Assembly (NCBI GenBank): GCA_008704415.1
Contig: VXIS01000210.1
Location: 1 to 64,000 of the forward strand
DNA length: 64,000 bases
Source of the DNA: Sphaerosporella brunnea
Lineage: Eukaryota; Ascomycota; Pezizomycetes; Pezizales; Pyronemataceae
Reading direction: 5' to 3'
Shown here: one piece after another, positions 53,753-64,000 of the stretch
Layout: every line of letters starts with the position of its first letter
Numbering within the stretch: the stretch's first letter is position 1
Notes under the pieces: generated by a model
Databases searched by the model: none
What the model was told of the DNA's origin: nothing
Seen by the model: only the letters and a program-made list of their open reading frames with translations
Program-made: the position numbers and the translations under genes

Positions 53753-56361
53753 TCACATCACTACACTCCGCAACAGCGCCTCGCACCACGTCAGGTTATC
53801 TGCCGACTCATCCAGCTTTGTGACCGCCACTCTGGGCCCCAAGTCTTTCATCTCATTTGCAGTCGTAGGCTCAACTACGTTGATCGTCACGGTTTGACTG
53901 ACCATGATACCCGCCAAAGCGAACGGATCGTTGTTCGCGACCAACTTCTTCTCTGAAGACACGCTAGGACTGCGGGAACAGGAGCTTCCTGCCGTTATGC
54001 CGCGGCTGACTCGCCCAAATTGGGATGACGCGCCTTTCCAGAAGCCGGCTCTTGGTTTTGATCGCGCGCCGACAGCCGGGGCGGCCCTCCCAGAGAATTC
54101 GCGATAGACACGCCGAGCGTGCACTTCGTGCTCGGCACAGCCAGGGTAGCTGCGCTGCTGCGTGGCAAAGAAGGTGAGTGGTGTGAAGACAAGGTTCGGA
54201 GCCGTGACGGTAGCATTCGCCGGAACCAGTGTCTTGAAGACAATCATCTGCCCAACCGTCCCTATCCCTGGGCGAGACATAGCCTCCTCCGACGTAGCCG
54301 TGGGGAGGAACTGCGGGTTCGCATCTAGGACGGCTTGGTTGAAGAAGCTATCTTTGGTTTCGAGCAGAAGACGTGACAGGGCCTCGCTCCACTGGCTTGC
54401 AAACGACTCCGGCAGACCGGCCGCCTGCGCTGCCTCTTTAATGCTCGGCCGGAGGGTGGTCGTAAGCTCGCCGGCTGTTCGGCCGTTGTACGTCTGCAGG
54501 AAACGGAAATGCCCTGGTGTCAACACGCTTATCCCGAGGGAATGCATCGGCAGTCGACTCGTTGCTCCTTCTCTGATCAAAACATTGTAACCACCGTTCT
54601 CGTCTGATTGAACCGCGAAACAGCCCAAATAAACCCCAGGAGAGATAAGCGCTTCCCGATCCGGATCAGACGCGGCCATGGATGCCACTACCTTCGAAAG
54701 ATCGTGCTTGGGCACTTGCATTACCCTGGAAAGGACGTCGTAAACATTCGATGGCGGCGTGAATCGGAAGCCGAATGTTGCCAGCCGCGCGGACTCTGCC
54801 TTATCAACATTCTTGACAAGGAACAGCACCTTCCCTCTACCCCGATTGCGCTTGGTTCCAGCCTCCGGGTCCATCTTTGAGGCCAAGCTGGCACCCCCAG
54901 AAATTTGACCAGTGATAAGCATGTCTTCGTGAAGGACTCCCACAGATTGCAACGGCTGGTGGGTAGCATCAGCCAGATCTTTGGCTGCGACGCAAAACAT
55001 CTCACGGAAAAGAACCGAATACTCATCCTCTTGCCTCTGGCCATCTTTCTCCGTGGTGCATGCTCTCAGGTGCCGTCGCATCCCAGGAATCAAGTCATTC
55101 ACTCCTCGCCAGTTGCGTGATGTGCGGTAGAGCCACTGGAAGACTTGGTGTCGCTTACCAAAGTGCTCTTCGAACGACTAGGCCACGGTCAGTTGAAGTA
55201 AGCTAGACCGCTTGGTAGACCTACCTGCTCCGAAAAGGTATCGGTAATCGTCTTCATGGGAAGCGTTCCATCCGGCAGCACCATCAACTTTCCATCTTCA
55301 AACGTTGCAGACGCCAACACGATCCGCTGGGCCCGTTGATTCTGAATCCGGCGGTTGCGGCCAGCAGCTAATGCAAACCCCAAAAGGACAACACAGCAGA
55401 AGACCGACTGGCACACGTCAGCACAACACCCGACCTTGCCATGGAACAATGCCTTACCAGCGCAATGACAATGATTACCATCCACCGACGCGACAGCTCC
55501 ACCTGGCCCGTGTGGCTCTCTTTTCTGACATGAAATTTCGTCCCCACCGAGGCAGTCCAGTGCATGGCTGAAACACCGCCTGCCAGTATGAAAGCCAGCA
55601 GAACTCGTTTCCACCAGCAGTTGGTAAAATTCTTCCTCATCAAGAAGAACAAGGTCAACGCGATGCTTGTTGCTGCTACTGCGATGATGACCGATCCCAC
55701 AACATGTGGTATTGAGTAAGTTGCCTGGTAATTCGCAATACCTATGTATCTTAGTCTAAGCTTACGCGCTGCCATCTTACTGCCAGCGGCAGTGGAACGT
55801 CTTACCTGCGTCTCCCAAGTAATGCATACCACATATACTGGAACCTGCAAAAACCCCTCCCAGGCCCACCCGTATTTGTTGCACCTCATCTGTGCCACTA
55901 CCTGCAAGTGAATACGCTCCAAAGAGGACCAATATCGGGACAAAGAACGAGAGAACAGTATAGGTGGGGTTATAAGCCAGCTGGTATTCAGTTTGACCAT
56001 CAAGGAGTATTGTTGCGCGGTTTCCGACCTAGCGCAAACCAACATCAGCGACGAAGTCGTAAAGCAGTGCAAGACGACGGCATACAAAGTGCATAGACCA
56101 AATAGCTGCGCCCAGTCTGTCAACTTCCTATCCTCGGAGCAAGAACACAAAATACACACCAATGCCTCCCATTGTCACACTGCTTCCGGCCACAAGATAC
56201 CAATTGTACATTCCCCGTCCAGATGTTCGCAGATGTAGGAGCTCGAGTGTGGAGAGCGAGCCCACGAAGGATACGCAATATGACAGTGCAACATATCCAG
56301 CTAAGTAGTGTCGTGGAACAAAGGCGCCGCTGCTCATGATCTCGGCGGAGGTATCAGCCAT
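53753..56361 (-). CDS. MHYT-domain integral membrane sensor-like protein, 6 exons
   Basis: Exons 56160-56361, 56086-56105 (20 nt), 55806-56028, 55458-55741, 55225-55407 and 53753-55177 total 2337 nt (778 aa). The MHYT domain occupies about residues 20-245, with predicted membrane helices and three motif repeats: IWSMHFVGNRA (Met72-His73), CGMHYLGDAGIANY (Met142-His143) and VSAMHWTASVG (Met208-His209). In bacteria such domains are proposed to sense O2, CO or NO through a bound metal; the fungal role is unknown. The cytosolic part (about 300-778) has no domain I recognise; a segment FLVKNVDKAESARLATFGFR may belong to a fungus-specific domain. The tiny second exon is needed to encode the first MHYT core. 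It starts MADTSAEIMSSG at 56361. Confidence 0.87.
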
Positions 56362-57737
56362 GTGGGCACATCAAGCAGTACTGTCGTTTCGAACGGCTAT
56401 CAGGACGACCGAGCGCGCCGCCTGTGTGGTGAGGGTCGATTGAGATGTGTGTACCGTCTCTTGATACTTCTATTAGCTCGAAAAGGACGCAACTAGTGGG
56501 GGGTGGTTAAACGAACGTCGAAGGCAAACGGACATCCACCAGAACGGGAGGATGCGAGCTGCTTTTGTATACAGAAACACTCGGCTAAAATATCCAATCT
56601 GCAGGTAATATATTCGGGGTGGACTCTCGCTTGCAATTGGCCAGATTTATCTCGACAGTACTACCGCTCGTGCATTCCACATGGCCAACGCCGGGAGTAA
56701 GTCTCAGCTGGAGACACTGTCAATGGGAAATAGCGACCTACATACACATGTTATTCAGGATTATGTACTAGTACACGTAAAAAAGCACCTTATACTCACG
56801 CCACTTTAGCACAAGTATCGTCGGAGTATGTATGCAAATATCTGTCCGTGATATTAAACACGCATCTACCTTATGCGCGGTAACAGGGGGGTCAAATAGA
56901 GTGTGCTTTCAGCCAGGGTACTGCTGACTGAAAAATCTTCATTGGAGCTGAACATGCGAGGCGGCATGGATAGGGTAGATAAACTTTTTTTTCCCTCAGC
57001 CCCCATTTAATCGCGTTCTTTGCCGGCGAATCACACTTCAACTAGTTTACGGAGAGCAACAGTAAAAAAAGTTCAAATTCGTGACTTCTGCCCACTTGGC
57101 TGGCGATCATCAGGTTTCGGCCAGCTCGGTAGTCGTATGCCGATATCGACATATTCCACAAGTGTTGAAAAGGGTCCGCGCACTGCCTGAAGCCAGTGGG
57201 CGGCACGTACTGCATGCGAAAACACGCAGATTACCTTCCTGTTTGGCGGCACCTGCATTCTACACGAAAGCCACAGTGGTTTCGAACTCTGATACAACAC
57301 AAACACCGTTTCCAGAACGCCATTATTGCATCTGGGCCGAGTACTAATTGATCCGCTTATTTTCCGGTTCGAGGCGGGTATCTTAATTGCCCGACCTCAG
57401 ATCCAACATGCAAGGAAAGTCCATGTGCCAAAGCCGCTTCTAGCCCCAAGCTCTTCTACAAACAAGCAAAAAAAAAAAACCATCCTGTAGCCTTCCACTT
57501 GATCTAGAAACTCGAATCCGTGCACTTAAGACACTACTAAGTCCCTGTTCTGACTGTAAGTAACTTCGCTCCCCAAGGAGGAAACCAGCGGAGTTTCCCT
57601 GTCAACCCGGGATTAGATAATATATCTCCCGCACCACCGAAAACAACCCCCTTTACGATTCGGGAACTAGCACAAGCCCTGTTTTTCGCTCAAGCCCGGC
57701 CGTTAACGTTGTGCAATATTCTAGATAAGATGTTGTT
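56362..57737. other. Upstream region of the MHYT gene, no gene seen
   Basis: Unassigned sequence with short frames only, up to the pogo-like element. Confidence 0.5.
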
Positions 57738-57739
57738 TA

Positions 57740-58319
57740 CAGTAGAAGCCGTCTGTAAGAATATGGCTTATAAGAATAAGCTGTGTGTTAGAATACCTGG
57801 TCGCGGTCCCGACGATTTTGTATGGGGAATAAGGATATTTTTTTCTTATAAAAAAGGGGAGGCCTGGCACCCTTGGTGGTGTCTGACGAGGATGATGAAC
57901 CACCGGAGCCCAAAAGCACACTGCGCGGGGCTTCAGAGGCTTTGGAGCAGGTACTATTGTTTGATCAGCAGCGGAGCAGGTATTATTGTTTGATCAGCAG
58001 CGGGACCCAAAGAAGCGGAATGCGAAAGGAACCAGCGCTCCAAGGTGTTAGACAAAGACCTACACAGAGAGCGCTTGATGCTTAGAGAAAATATGCCGCA
58101 GACCCGGTTTGAGGATTTCTTTGGGCGCATGTAGAACCTAGACTTTGTAACTACAGAATGGAACGCCGATGTTGAGGAGCGGGACGTTCCTGGGGACGCT
58201 CTCGGGGACGCGTCACTTGTGATCACTCATACACCAAGCCACGCCCTCTCTAAGAATAATCGCTGCACAAGAATACACCCCCCCTGGGACCAGCGTTTTC
58301 TCATAGACAGCTTCTACTG
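57740..58319. mobile_element. pogo/Fot-type element, truncated transposase (580 bp)
   Basis: Ends CAGTAGAAGCCGTCT and, reversed, CAGTAGAAGCTGTCT are inverted and flanked by TA (57738-57739, 58320-58321). The interior frame EPPEPKSTLRGASEALEQVL resembles the C-terminal tail of pogo-like transposases (LxxALExLE). The DDE core is missing. A tandem duplication of about 28 bp (GAGCAGGTAYTATTGTTTGA unit) at about 57948-58003 disrupts that tail. Confidence 0.8.
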
Positions 58320-58321
58320 TA

Positions 58322-61300
58322 TTAAAAAGTACCTAGTTACCTATCTCTGTACTGCAGTGATGAGGCATCCCCACACCGTGCACCTAATAGCCAGCCAAAA
58401 AATCTAGGCGTGGTGGGCGGGCTTCATAAGGCGAACAGTCGGGCTATTGATTGCTGTCCCATGACGACGGGTCTGCGAGTGATATACCGTGAGTTGTATT
58501 GGCACTGCAACCGTGCAGTTGTGCAAATGGATTGTATAATACAGCGGCAGCGTCTATCATGGATGAACTCTGCCCGCTGCCCCCCGCACACGAAACACAA
58601 GCTCCCATCCTCACCCTACGATGCGTTAAATGATCCGGTGCTTGTAGTGTTTGATGATGGTACAGTTCTTCATTGGGAAGCTAGATACTAGGATCATTAC
58701 TGCGTGGAAGGCTTAGGCCCTGGCATTCTGTATCTTGAAAAAAAAACTACTGTCACGGTGACTGGCAGCCGCCAGCCTTTTTTAGCAGCCCGCAGCCCAA
58801 CTGCTGGCTGGGAAAACTGTCCTCACAGTCTGGCATATATCTCCCCGCCTGTTTTTACCCTTTCTTTCGGGATCCGTGAACTCAAACGCTGCCTGTTTCT
58901 CCAGTGAATGTTTATGGCTGGGTACGTCATAGGCCGGCCATGTGTCAGCACAGCCTGACCTCAGAAAGTACCCAGCTTTCTTCTCATGGGCCCGGCAGTG
59001 AACACTTGTGGAAGCCAATTCTGGATTGCTGCCCAAAACGGTCGCTCAGCTCAACGCACCAAACCCCTTTAACTCTCCTTAAGGTGCAACATGTACAAAA
59101 AGAATAGAAACGATGAAATCCTACACCAATCCAGCCCTTCCATCCGCACACGCAAGACTGTTATTTTCTATTTCCACTCTTTGAAATCTCCTCCTGTGAA
59201 CCGATGTAATTCTGCGGAGTAAAACCACTTTTCCCTCCGGCGAACGTCGGGTATCTACCATAAAGATTGTCTATCATATCTTCTCCGCTTTTCCTTTCAC
59301 TTTTCCTTGCATTAGACAACCTGAGTTGTTCTTTCACGAACCTGCTTCGCCCGATTCTTCTGCCTCACTGAAATATCGGCAACCGCTGTCCACCGTCGCT
59401 AATGACCATGAGCGAGTCGGCACTGGAGGCATGCTGGAGAGATTCAGTTCGTCGGAGGGCGCTCCTAGCTCTTTGTGGCCAGGTCAAAAACCGTAGCCTC
59501 TCTGACGAACGTTTTTCATGATACCAACCGTTGGGTAACAACAACGTTCAGCCGAGTATCAATAGGAGATTTGAGTGGGAGCCCGAATCAGATGAATAGG
59601 CTTCCACGGCATCCTTCGACTCTTTGAAAAACGTTGATTTGCCGAGGTACAATTGTAATGGCTGCGTCAAAGGCGGGAAATCAACAGTAGACCATTGATG
59701 TGGTAGGCCGTATGACAGAAAAGTCAACCGACATGTGTTGTCTTCCGGGCACGTTTCGGGCGATCACAATCCTGCTGATTGTAGTCAGCACTAAGGCTTT
59801 CACGTCGCGACAATCTCGCATCATTAGTCTTTTCAGAGCGAGGGCCATTGGCGCCATTATCGGCCCGCTGAGACGCTGGCGCCGTATTGCCATCCAACAG
59901 ACGAAGCGGCGGCGGGCGACGTTCTGGGATCCTGGGACTAGACGCGAACCAGCAATGCCGGTGCCGAAAGCCTTCATACCAGCGATGGATGGAGTAGATG
60001 TGGACTTGGGATTCAACAGATGCAGTGGTGGTGGGGTGTGAGTCCGACAGCTAATAATCCGTTGAATCTGGATGTACTTCGCCCGCTGTCCCGCCTAATT
60101 GCTGCCGTGGGATGCTTCGGCTGATCTGACTTGTATTATGGAAAACTCTAGGTGCAACCCTGAATTGAAGAGAGTTGGTGGCGATGATAGTGATCGTTCG
60201 CTTTGCACTATTTGGCCCCAGCACTGGTTGGGCGGAGAACCCACCGTACGCGGCCCAACCCACGCCGTAGTTTGCCCGCCAACTCTCTTTTTTGTGTTTT
60301 CCGCGAATAACGTGCGGAATAACAATCGAGGATCCCCGCAAACTGTGGACTGTAGAGTGCAATGCGACACAGACGGAGGCCAGCGGTGGCAATTTAGATG
60401 GTAGCGGTGGCAGTGGCAGGTATTGGCGAGCCACTGCTGAAAATTTCGAGTCTACAGGCACCCGCAACATTCCGTCTGACCTGGCCGTTCTCTGAGAACC
60501 AGCTGCCAATCAGCAATCCATCCAGACCTATTTTCGTCACTCCGCGGACTTCACTGGGTATCACTCGGTGCCAACCCCCATAGCTCCGACACCGGCTCAG
60601 TAACTTTGAGCTTGGAGTACTCGGTGGCCACAATTGATGCTGGTGGGTGCGGTTGTGGCTGCTTTGGGTTGAATTGGGTTGAGGTGGGAGATGAGCGAAT
60701 GGTCATGTGGTGACCACGAAAAAATAACAGACGGAGACCCCCTAGCGACAGGTAACGTCCACTCATTTCTCGCTACAGTAGAGTAAACCTAGATTTATTA
60801 CAGAGAGGATAAGATAAAGAAAGTAGGAAGCGTGGCAGTAAGGAAGCTGTTCGAGTGCGGACAGATGACCGAGTGATAAAGCGTGGATTAGTGAAGGACT
60901 TCTATCTGACCACGACGACAATTATAAAGAAGGGTTATTTGAGGGTTTTGACGATTTGGATGATGCGCAGGAACATTAGGCATTTTGCACTGAACATACC
61001 CAATTTGCATGGCAGCAGATCGGTTGAATAAACTCCCCCATGATTCATGATACCCACCCCCGGGCGTTCCTTGCCCATCAACCAACCTTCCTCCTGCTAT
61101 CAGACAGCTCATATATTGCTCGAGCTTGCCAAACGGTCGACGTCGTTAACACTTTGCTGTTTATAGCTAGAAGGATGGAATCATCCTCATCAGGTTGTGA
61201 AGGACTTGGAATTGCCCTTACTGGCAAGGCAGGAAAAAACAACACTGTGCACGGACTCTTGATTCACTAGATGTTGCTCAGCGTATACGGATGGCCTCAG

Positions 61301-62635
61301 GAATAAGATATGCCACAGAAAGCCAGGGGAAATAAGACGGAAACTGGCGCTTGGTTTATCACACTGGAGTAATAAACCGGCTCGTCACTTCGCTCAAGAA
61401 TTATCACTTACATAAATCCCCGAAGGTATCTTTCCAGAGAGTCAACTAATCACATCAACTCGGTTCATACCTCCGGTGGTCGGAATCCACGGCACATGAA
61501 TCGCAACCGATGCCTTCTGTTAAGAAGAAGAAGCTCCACTAGCAGACATCGAAAAGGTGTCGGTGCCAGTACCTGGGATCAGCAACCTCCCACAGAAGCG
61601 CCGAAGCCGGAAAAGTCCTGAACAGAGCCAATGGATGCAGCCTACTACGGAATCCAACCCCTTGGCCTGTCTTCTCTCTGTTTGTGCATATGATGACCGA
61701 GCCACCCGATATATATTAGACTTGTATCTCGATACTGAATTAACTCCTCACCGATGATCATGATGGGCATCTAAATCCTCCGCATCCAATGCAATTGTGA
61801 ACTTGAGCGGCTCCGGATCCGTGGGGCTCACCGGTTGCCCCTTCCTCACAAGTTTGCCATGCTTCTCGAAAACACTTCCAGTTCTTTGGGAATGACGCTC
61901 ATCTCCTTATATAAGCATCTTTGCCGCAGGCATACGTCGTTTCGTGATAGTAGGCTGAAATCGTAACGCAGCTTCACAAATCAAAAACACCCCCCACGAG
62001 CAACTTGAAAACAATGCCATCTCAAAAAGCCCAAGCCTGAGATGTGGTGCGCGTGACTACCGGCATTAAGCTTTTTCTGCACTCCAGCTGGTGCTGCTGC
62101 TGCTTCGCTGCTACCGCCGCAGGGAGATGCAGAACTCGTCGCTGTGGTGTTGGTGAAGTTTATGGATCGCTGTGGAGGTGCATGTCCTTGCCTAACAGGC
62201 TGGCGGGTGGCGCTGACATGCTGTGGTCGGGGGTGTTGTGATAGTTGTGGTGGCAGGCATGCCAGCGGTTAGTCAGCCTCCCCAGTGCCGAACCCCACCA
62301 CATCGATTCCCGCGATCATCCCTCCCGCATCTCCTCCCGGGGTTGTGAAGTGGGGGCACGTTGCAGGGCGTCACCCGCGATCCAGAGGTCTCCGTCCGCT
62401 ATTCTTTTCGCTGTCACCTCAATGGACTTCGCGCCGAGCGGTCCCTTATTTTTGAGGGAACGGCCAGTTCTGGATCGGCTGTTGGCGAACCGTAAGCGGG
62501 CTCGGCGACCAGCCACTTGCACCTGCCATCCGTCGATCAAAAGCGTCGCCAGATCCCCGTCCGGTCAAAGCTGGCTACAGCAATCCCCGCAATCCCGCAA
62601 TCCCGCAATCCCGCAACCCCACCATCACATCAGCC
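58322..62635. other. 4.3 kb with no supported gene
   Basis: Short frames only. Two overlapping frames at 59681-60041 on opposite strands are unconvincing. AGCC/GGCT-rich sequence at about 58770-58820 resembles hAT interiors but has no ends. Confidence 0.45.
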
Positions 62636-63211
62636 ATGTACAAAACCCTCCTGCGCCGCCCCGTCAGCACGCTTCTCGCCACCACGACCACGACCACCAC
62701 GACCTCCGCCACGGCCCGCCGAATCCGCGCAAGAATGTCCACCACCACCACCACCACCACCACCACCACCACCAGCAGCGGCGATCAAAAGTGGGAATGG
62801 CTCTGCATCCTGCCCGACTTCCCAGGAGTGCACGAGAAGCGGCTCGAAGTGCGTCCGTTGCATTTTGCGGGCATCCAGGCACTGGTTGAGGAGGGATTCC
62901 TGACCTGGGGCGGTGAGTTTTTTTTTTTTTTTTCCCCTTCTGTTGATTCTTCCCCCTCCCCCTCCCCCCCCCCCTTTCGCTGCTGACGCGATTTCGTAGG
63001 CGCTGCCCTCAATGATCTCCCCAGTGACGCCAACGACGCGAAAACCTTCAGCTTCCACGGAAGCGTCTTGACCGTGGTTGGGACGCGCAAGGAGGAGGTA
63101 TTGGCGAAGCTGAAGGAGGACCCGTATGCGAAGGCCGGTGTGTGGGATATGGAAAAGGCGCAGATTATGCCGTACAAGTGTGCGGTGAGGGAACCGTTGA
63201 AGCCGTTGTGA
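62636..63211 (+). CDS. YciI-domain (YCII-related) protein, likely mitochondrial
   Basis: Two exons, 62636-62912 and 63000-63211, with an 87-nt intron, encode 162 aa. An Arg-rich N-terminus (MYKTLLRRPVSTLLATTT, then ATARRIRARM) looks like a mitochondrial presequence, followed by 11 Thr residues from a CAC/ACC microsatellite. The YCII-like fold covers about 50-160: WLCILPDFPGVHEKRLEVRP, GSVLTVVGTRKEEVLAKLKE and DPYAKAGVWDMEKAQI, which includes the conserved DPY/F-x-x-A-G. Fungal YciI-like proteins are small and of unknown chemistry; the family is related to muconolactone isomerase-like ferredoxin folds. A second ATG at codon 34 would give a cytosolic form. The intron contains a T run and a C run. 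Confidence 0.82.
62739..62775 (+). repeat. (CAC/ACC)n microsatellite encoding poly-Thr
   Basis: About 12 repeat units in frame with the YciI-domain protein. Length variation there would change the poly-Thr stretch without shifting the frame. Confidence 0.9.
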
Positions 63212-63612
63212 GCGGTGTAGATACCCCTTGTATATAGTTTAACGCTAGAATCCGTAAGCTGGCGATACCATGAGGACAAAAAAATGGACACATACACACC
63301 ATGTCAGATGACTGGTATTTTCCAGCATCTGGACAGCTGGTTTATAGATATCACTCCAAGAGTGGTGGACAATAGAGTCTTGGATTTCCATCTCGAGGCT
63401 TTACTGTAGACGGGGACGAACAACGGCCAGACGCGAAGATTCGTGACCTGCCCAGGTCTCATAGACTTAAACAGTCGAGTGGCTCGTTTGCGGGTAGAAG
63501 CATGATAACAAGAGACTTTATCGGCATCACAAAGCGCAAATATAATTGAAAAGGAGAAAATTGATCAATTCTATAGCCTTGAGGTACAGTATTGAAAACA
63601 GTAGCGAATGGC
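63212..63612. other. 3' flank of the YciI gene
   Basis: AT-rich sequence with no gene seen. Confidence 0.5.
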
Positions 63613-63731
63613 TACCGTAGAGGTTCGGTACTAAGGCAATGTGGCCAAGTGACTTTGCCAGGGGGCTGAGAGACTTCCCCACAGAGCGCAGTGACTTTGC
63701 CACATTGCCTTAGTACCGAGATAATACGGTA
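63613..63731. mobile_element. Short MITE (119 bp) with TACCGTA ends
   Basis: Left TACCGTAGAGGTTCGGTACTAAGG and right, reversed, TACCGTATTATCTCGGTACTAAGG are inverted repeats of about 35 bp with several differences. Each end carries TA. The loop is non-coding. An orphan right end lies at 34995-35018. Confidence 0.8.
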
Positions 63732-64000
63732 CTCCTCAACGTCAAAAGTATTGGAAACGTCTATAACCCTAACCCTGTGGGTAAAAGAGAACCCAATCGC
63801 AGAGTCACAGTTTTCAGCGCTTCACCGAATACATGACCTTGTAGAGTAGCTTCCTAGGTTTAATATAAGTCCTTGGTCGACCAAATTGCTTCCAAACTCG
63901 TGGAGTCAAAGGTGTTAAAGGTGTTTTTGTTTGTGGTCGCAAATTTACCGATAGCAGGGTTAGGGTTTCCCAGATTTCCAATAGCGGTTGTCAATAACCT
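63732..64000. other. Window end with telomere-like motifs
   Basis: AACCCTAACCCT at about 63766-63777 and GGGTTAGGGTTT at about 63957-63968 match fungal TTAGGG repeats in opposite orientation, two units each. They are too short to be a telomere. Confidence 0.6.

Noticed and set aside
58770..58835. Another hAT element copy
   Set aside because: AGCC/GGCT-rich sequence resembles hAT interiors, but no CAGTGTTCTC-type end or duplication was found.
59681..60041. Gene on either strand (frames of 111 and 113 codons)
   Set aside because: Both strands are equally open with no motif, splice context or composition favouring one.
63766..63968. Telomere at the window end
   Set aside because: Only two-unit TTAGGG motifs in opposite orientations; a telomere would be a long unidirectional array.
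1..64000. CRISPR array, integron or bacterial-type defence cassette
   Set aside because: No regularly spaced identical repeats; gene structure is eukaryotic.

Overview
The window looks like nuclear DNA of a filamentous ascomycete (Pezizomycotina). The genes have short GT-AG introns (mostly 46-90 nt), there are 5S-like genes outside any rDNA array, and the gene set is typically fungal: Kex1 carboxypeptidase, a CYS-3/MetR-type bZIP, a Tcp11/Sok1 protein, an MHYT-domain protein, an SCP-x-like thiolase with a C-terminal SKL, and a microsomal P450. I cannot place it at genus level. All exon joins are hand-derived from splice signals, phase and family motifs; each total coding length is a multiple of three.

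Layout. 1-4272 is a nearly perfect palindrome with arms of at least 2.1 kb around a 3-bp spacer at 2129-2131. Each arm carries the C-terminal end of a Helitron/PIF1-type helicase and a 5S rRNA-like gene. 4273-30.6 kb is the conventional, gene-rich part. It holds an RGS-domain protein (-), a RUS/DUF647 membrane protein with two 13-nt microexons (-), a CYS-3/MetR-like bZIP (-), an unidentified acidic protein (+), a Snapin-like coiled-coil protein (-), a Tcp11 protein (+), KEX1 (+), a fructosamine-kinase-like protein lacking a metal-binding Asp (+) and the peroxisomal thiolase (-). Long spacers there are rich in A/T and G/C homopolymers.

30.8-64 kb is transposon-rich. A complete 3.08-kb two-gene Tc1/mariner-like (DD34E) element at 31141-34216 has roughly 110-bp terminal inverted repeats that contain the start codons of both genes. 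Around it lie hAT-type, Tc1-type, pogo-type and fold-back non-autonomous elements, many with recognisable TA or 8-bp target duplications. There are also 5'-truncated LINE tails, two of them with clear 13-14 bp target duplications. Intact genes embedded in this landscape are an eight-exon P450 (36427-38324), an intron-containing tRNA-Lys (50608-50696), an MHYT membrane protein (53753-56361) and a YciI-domain protein (62636-63211).

No biosynthetic cluster, operon or defence cassette is evident; neighbouring genes look functionally independent. The most unusual structures are the giant palindrome, the mirror-image two-gene transposon, the microexons, the nested hAT-in-LINE insertion whose empty site restores a reading frame, and the probable pseudokinase.
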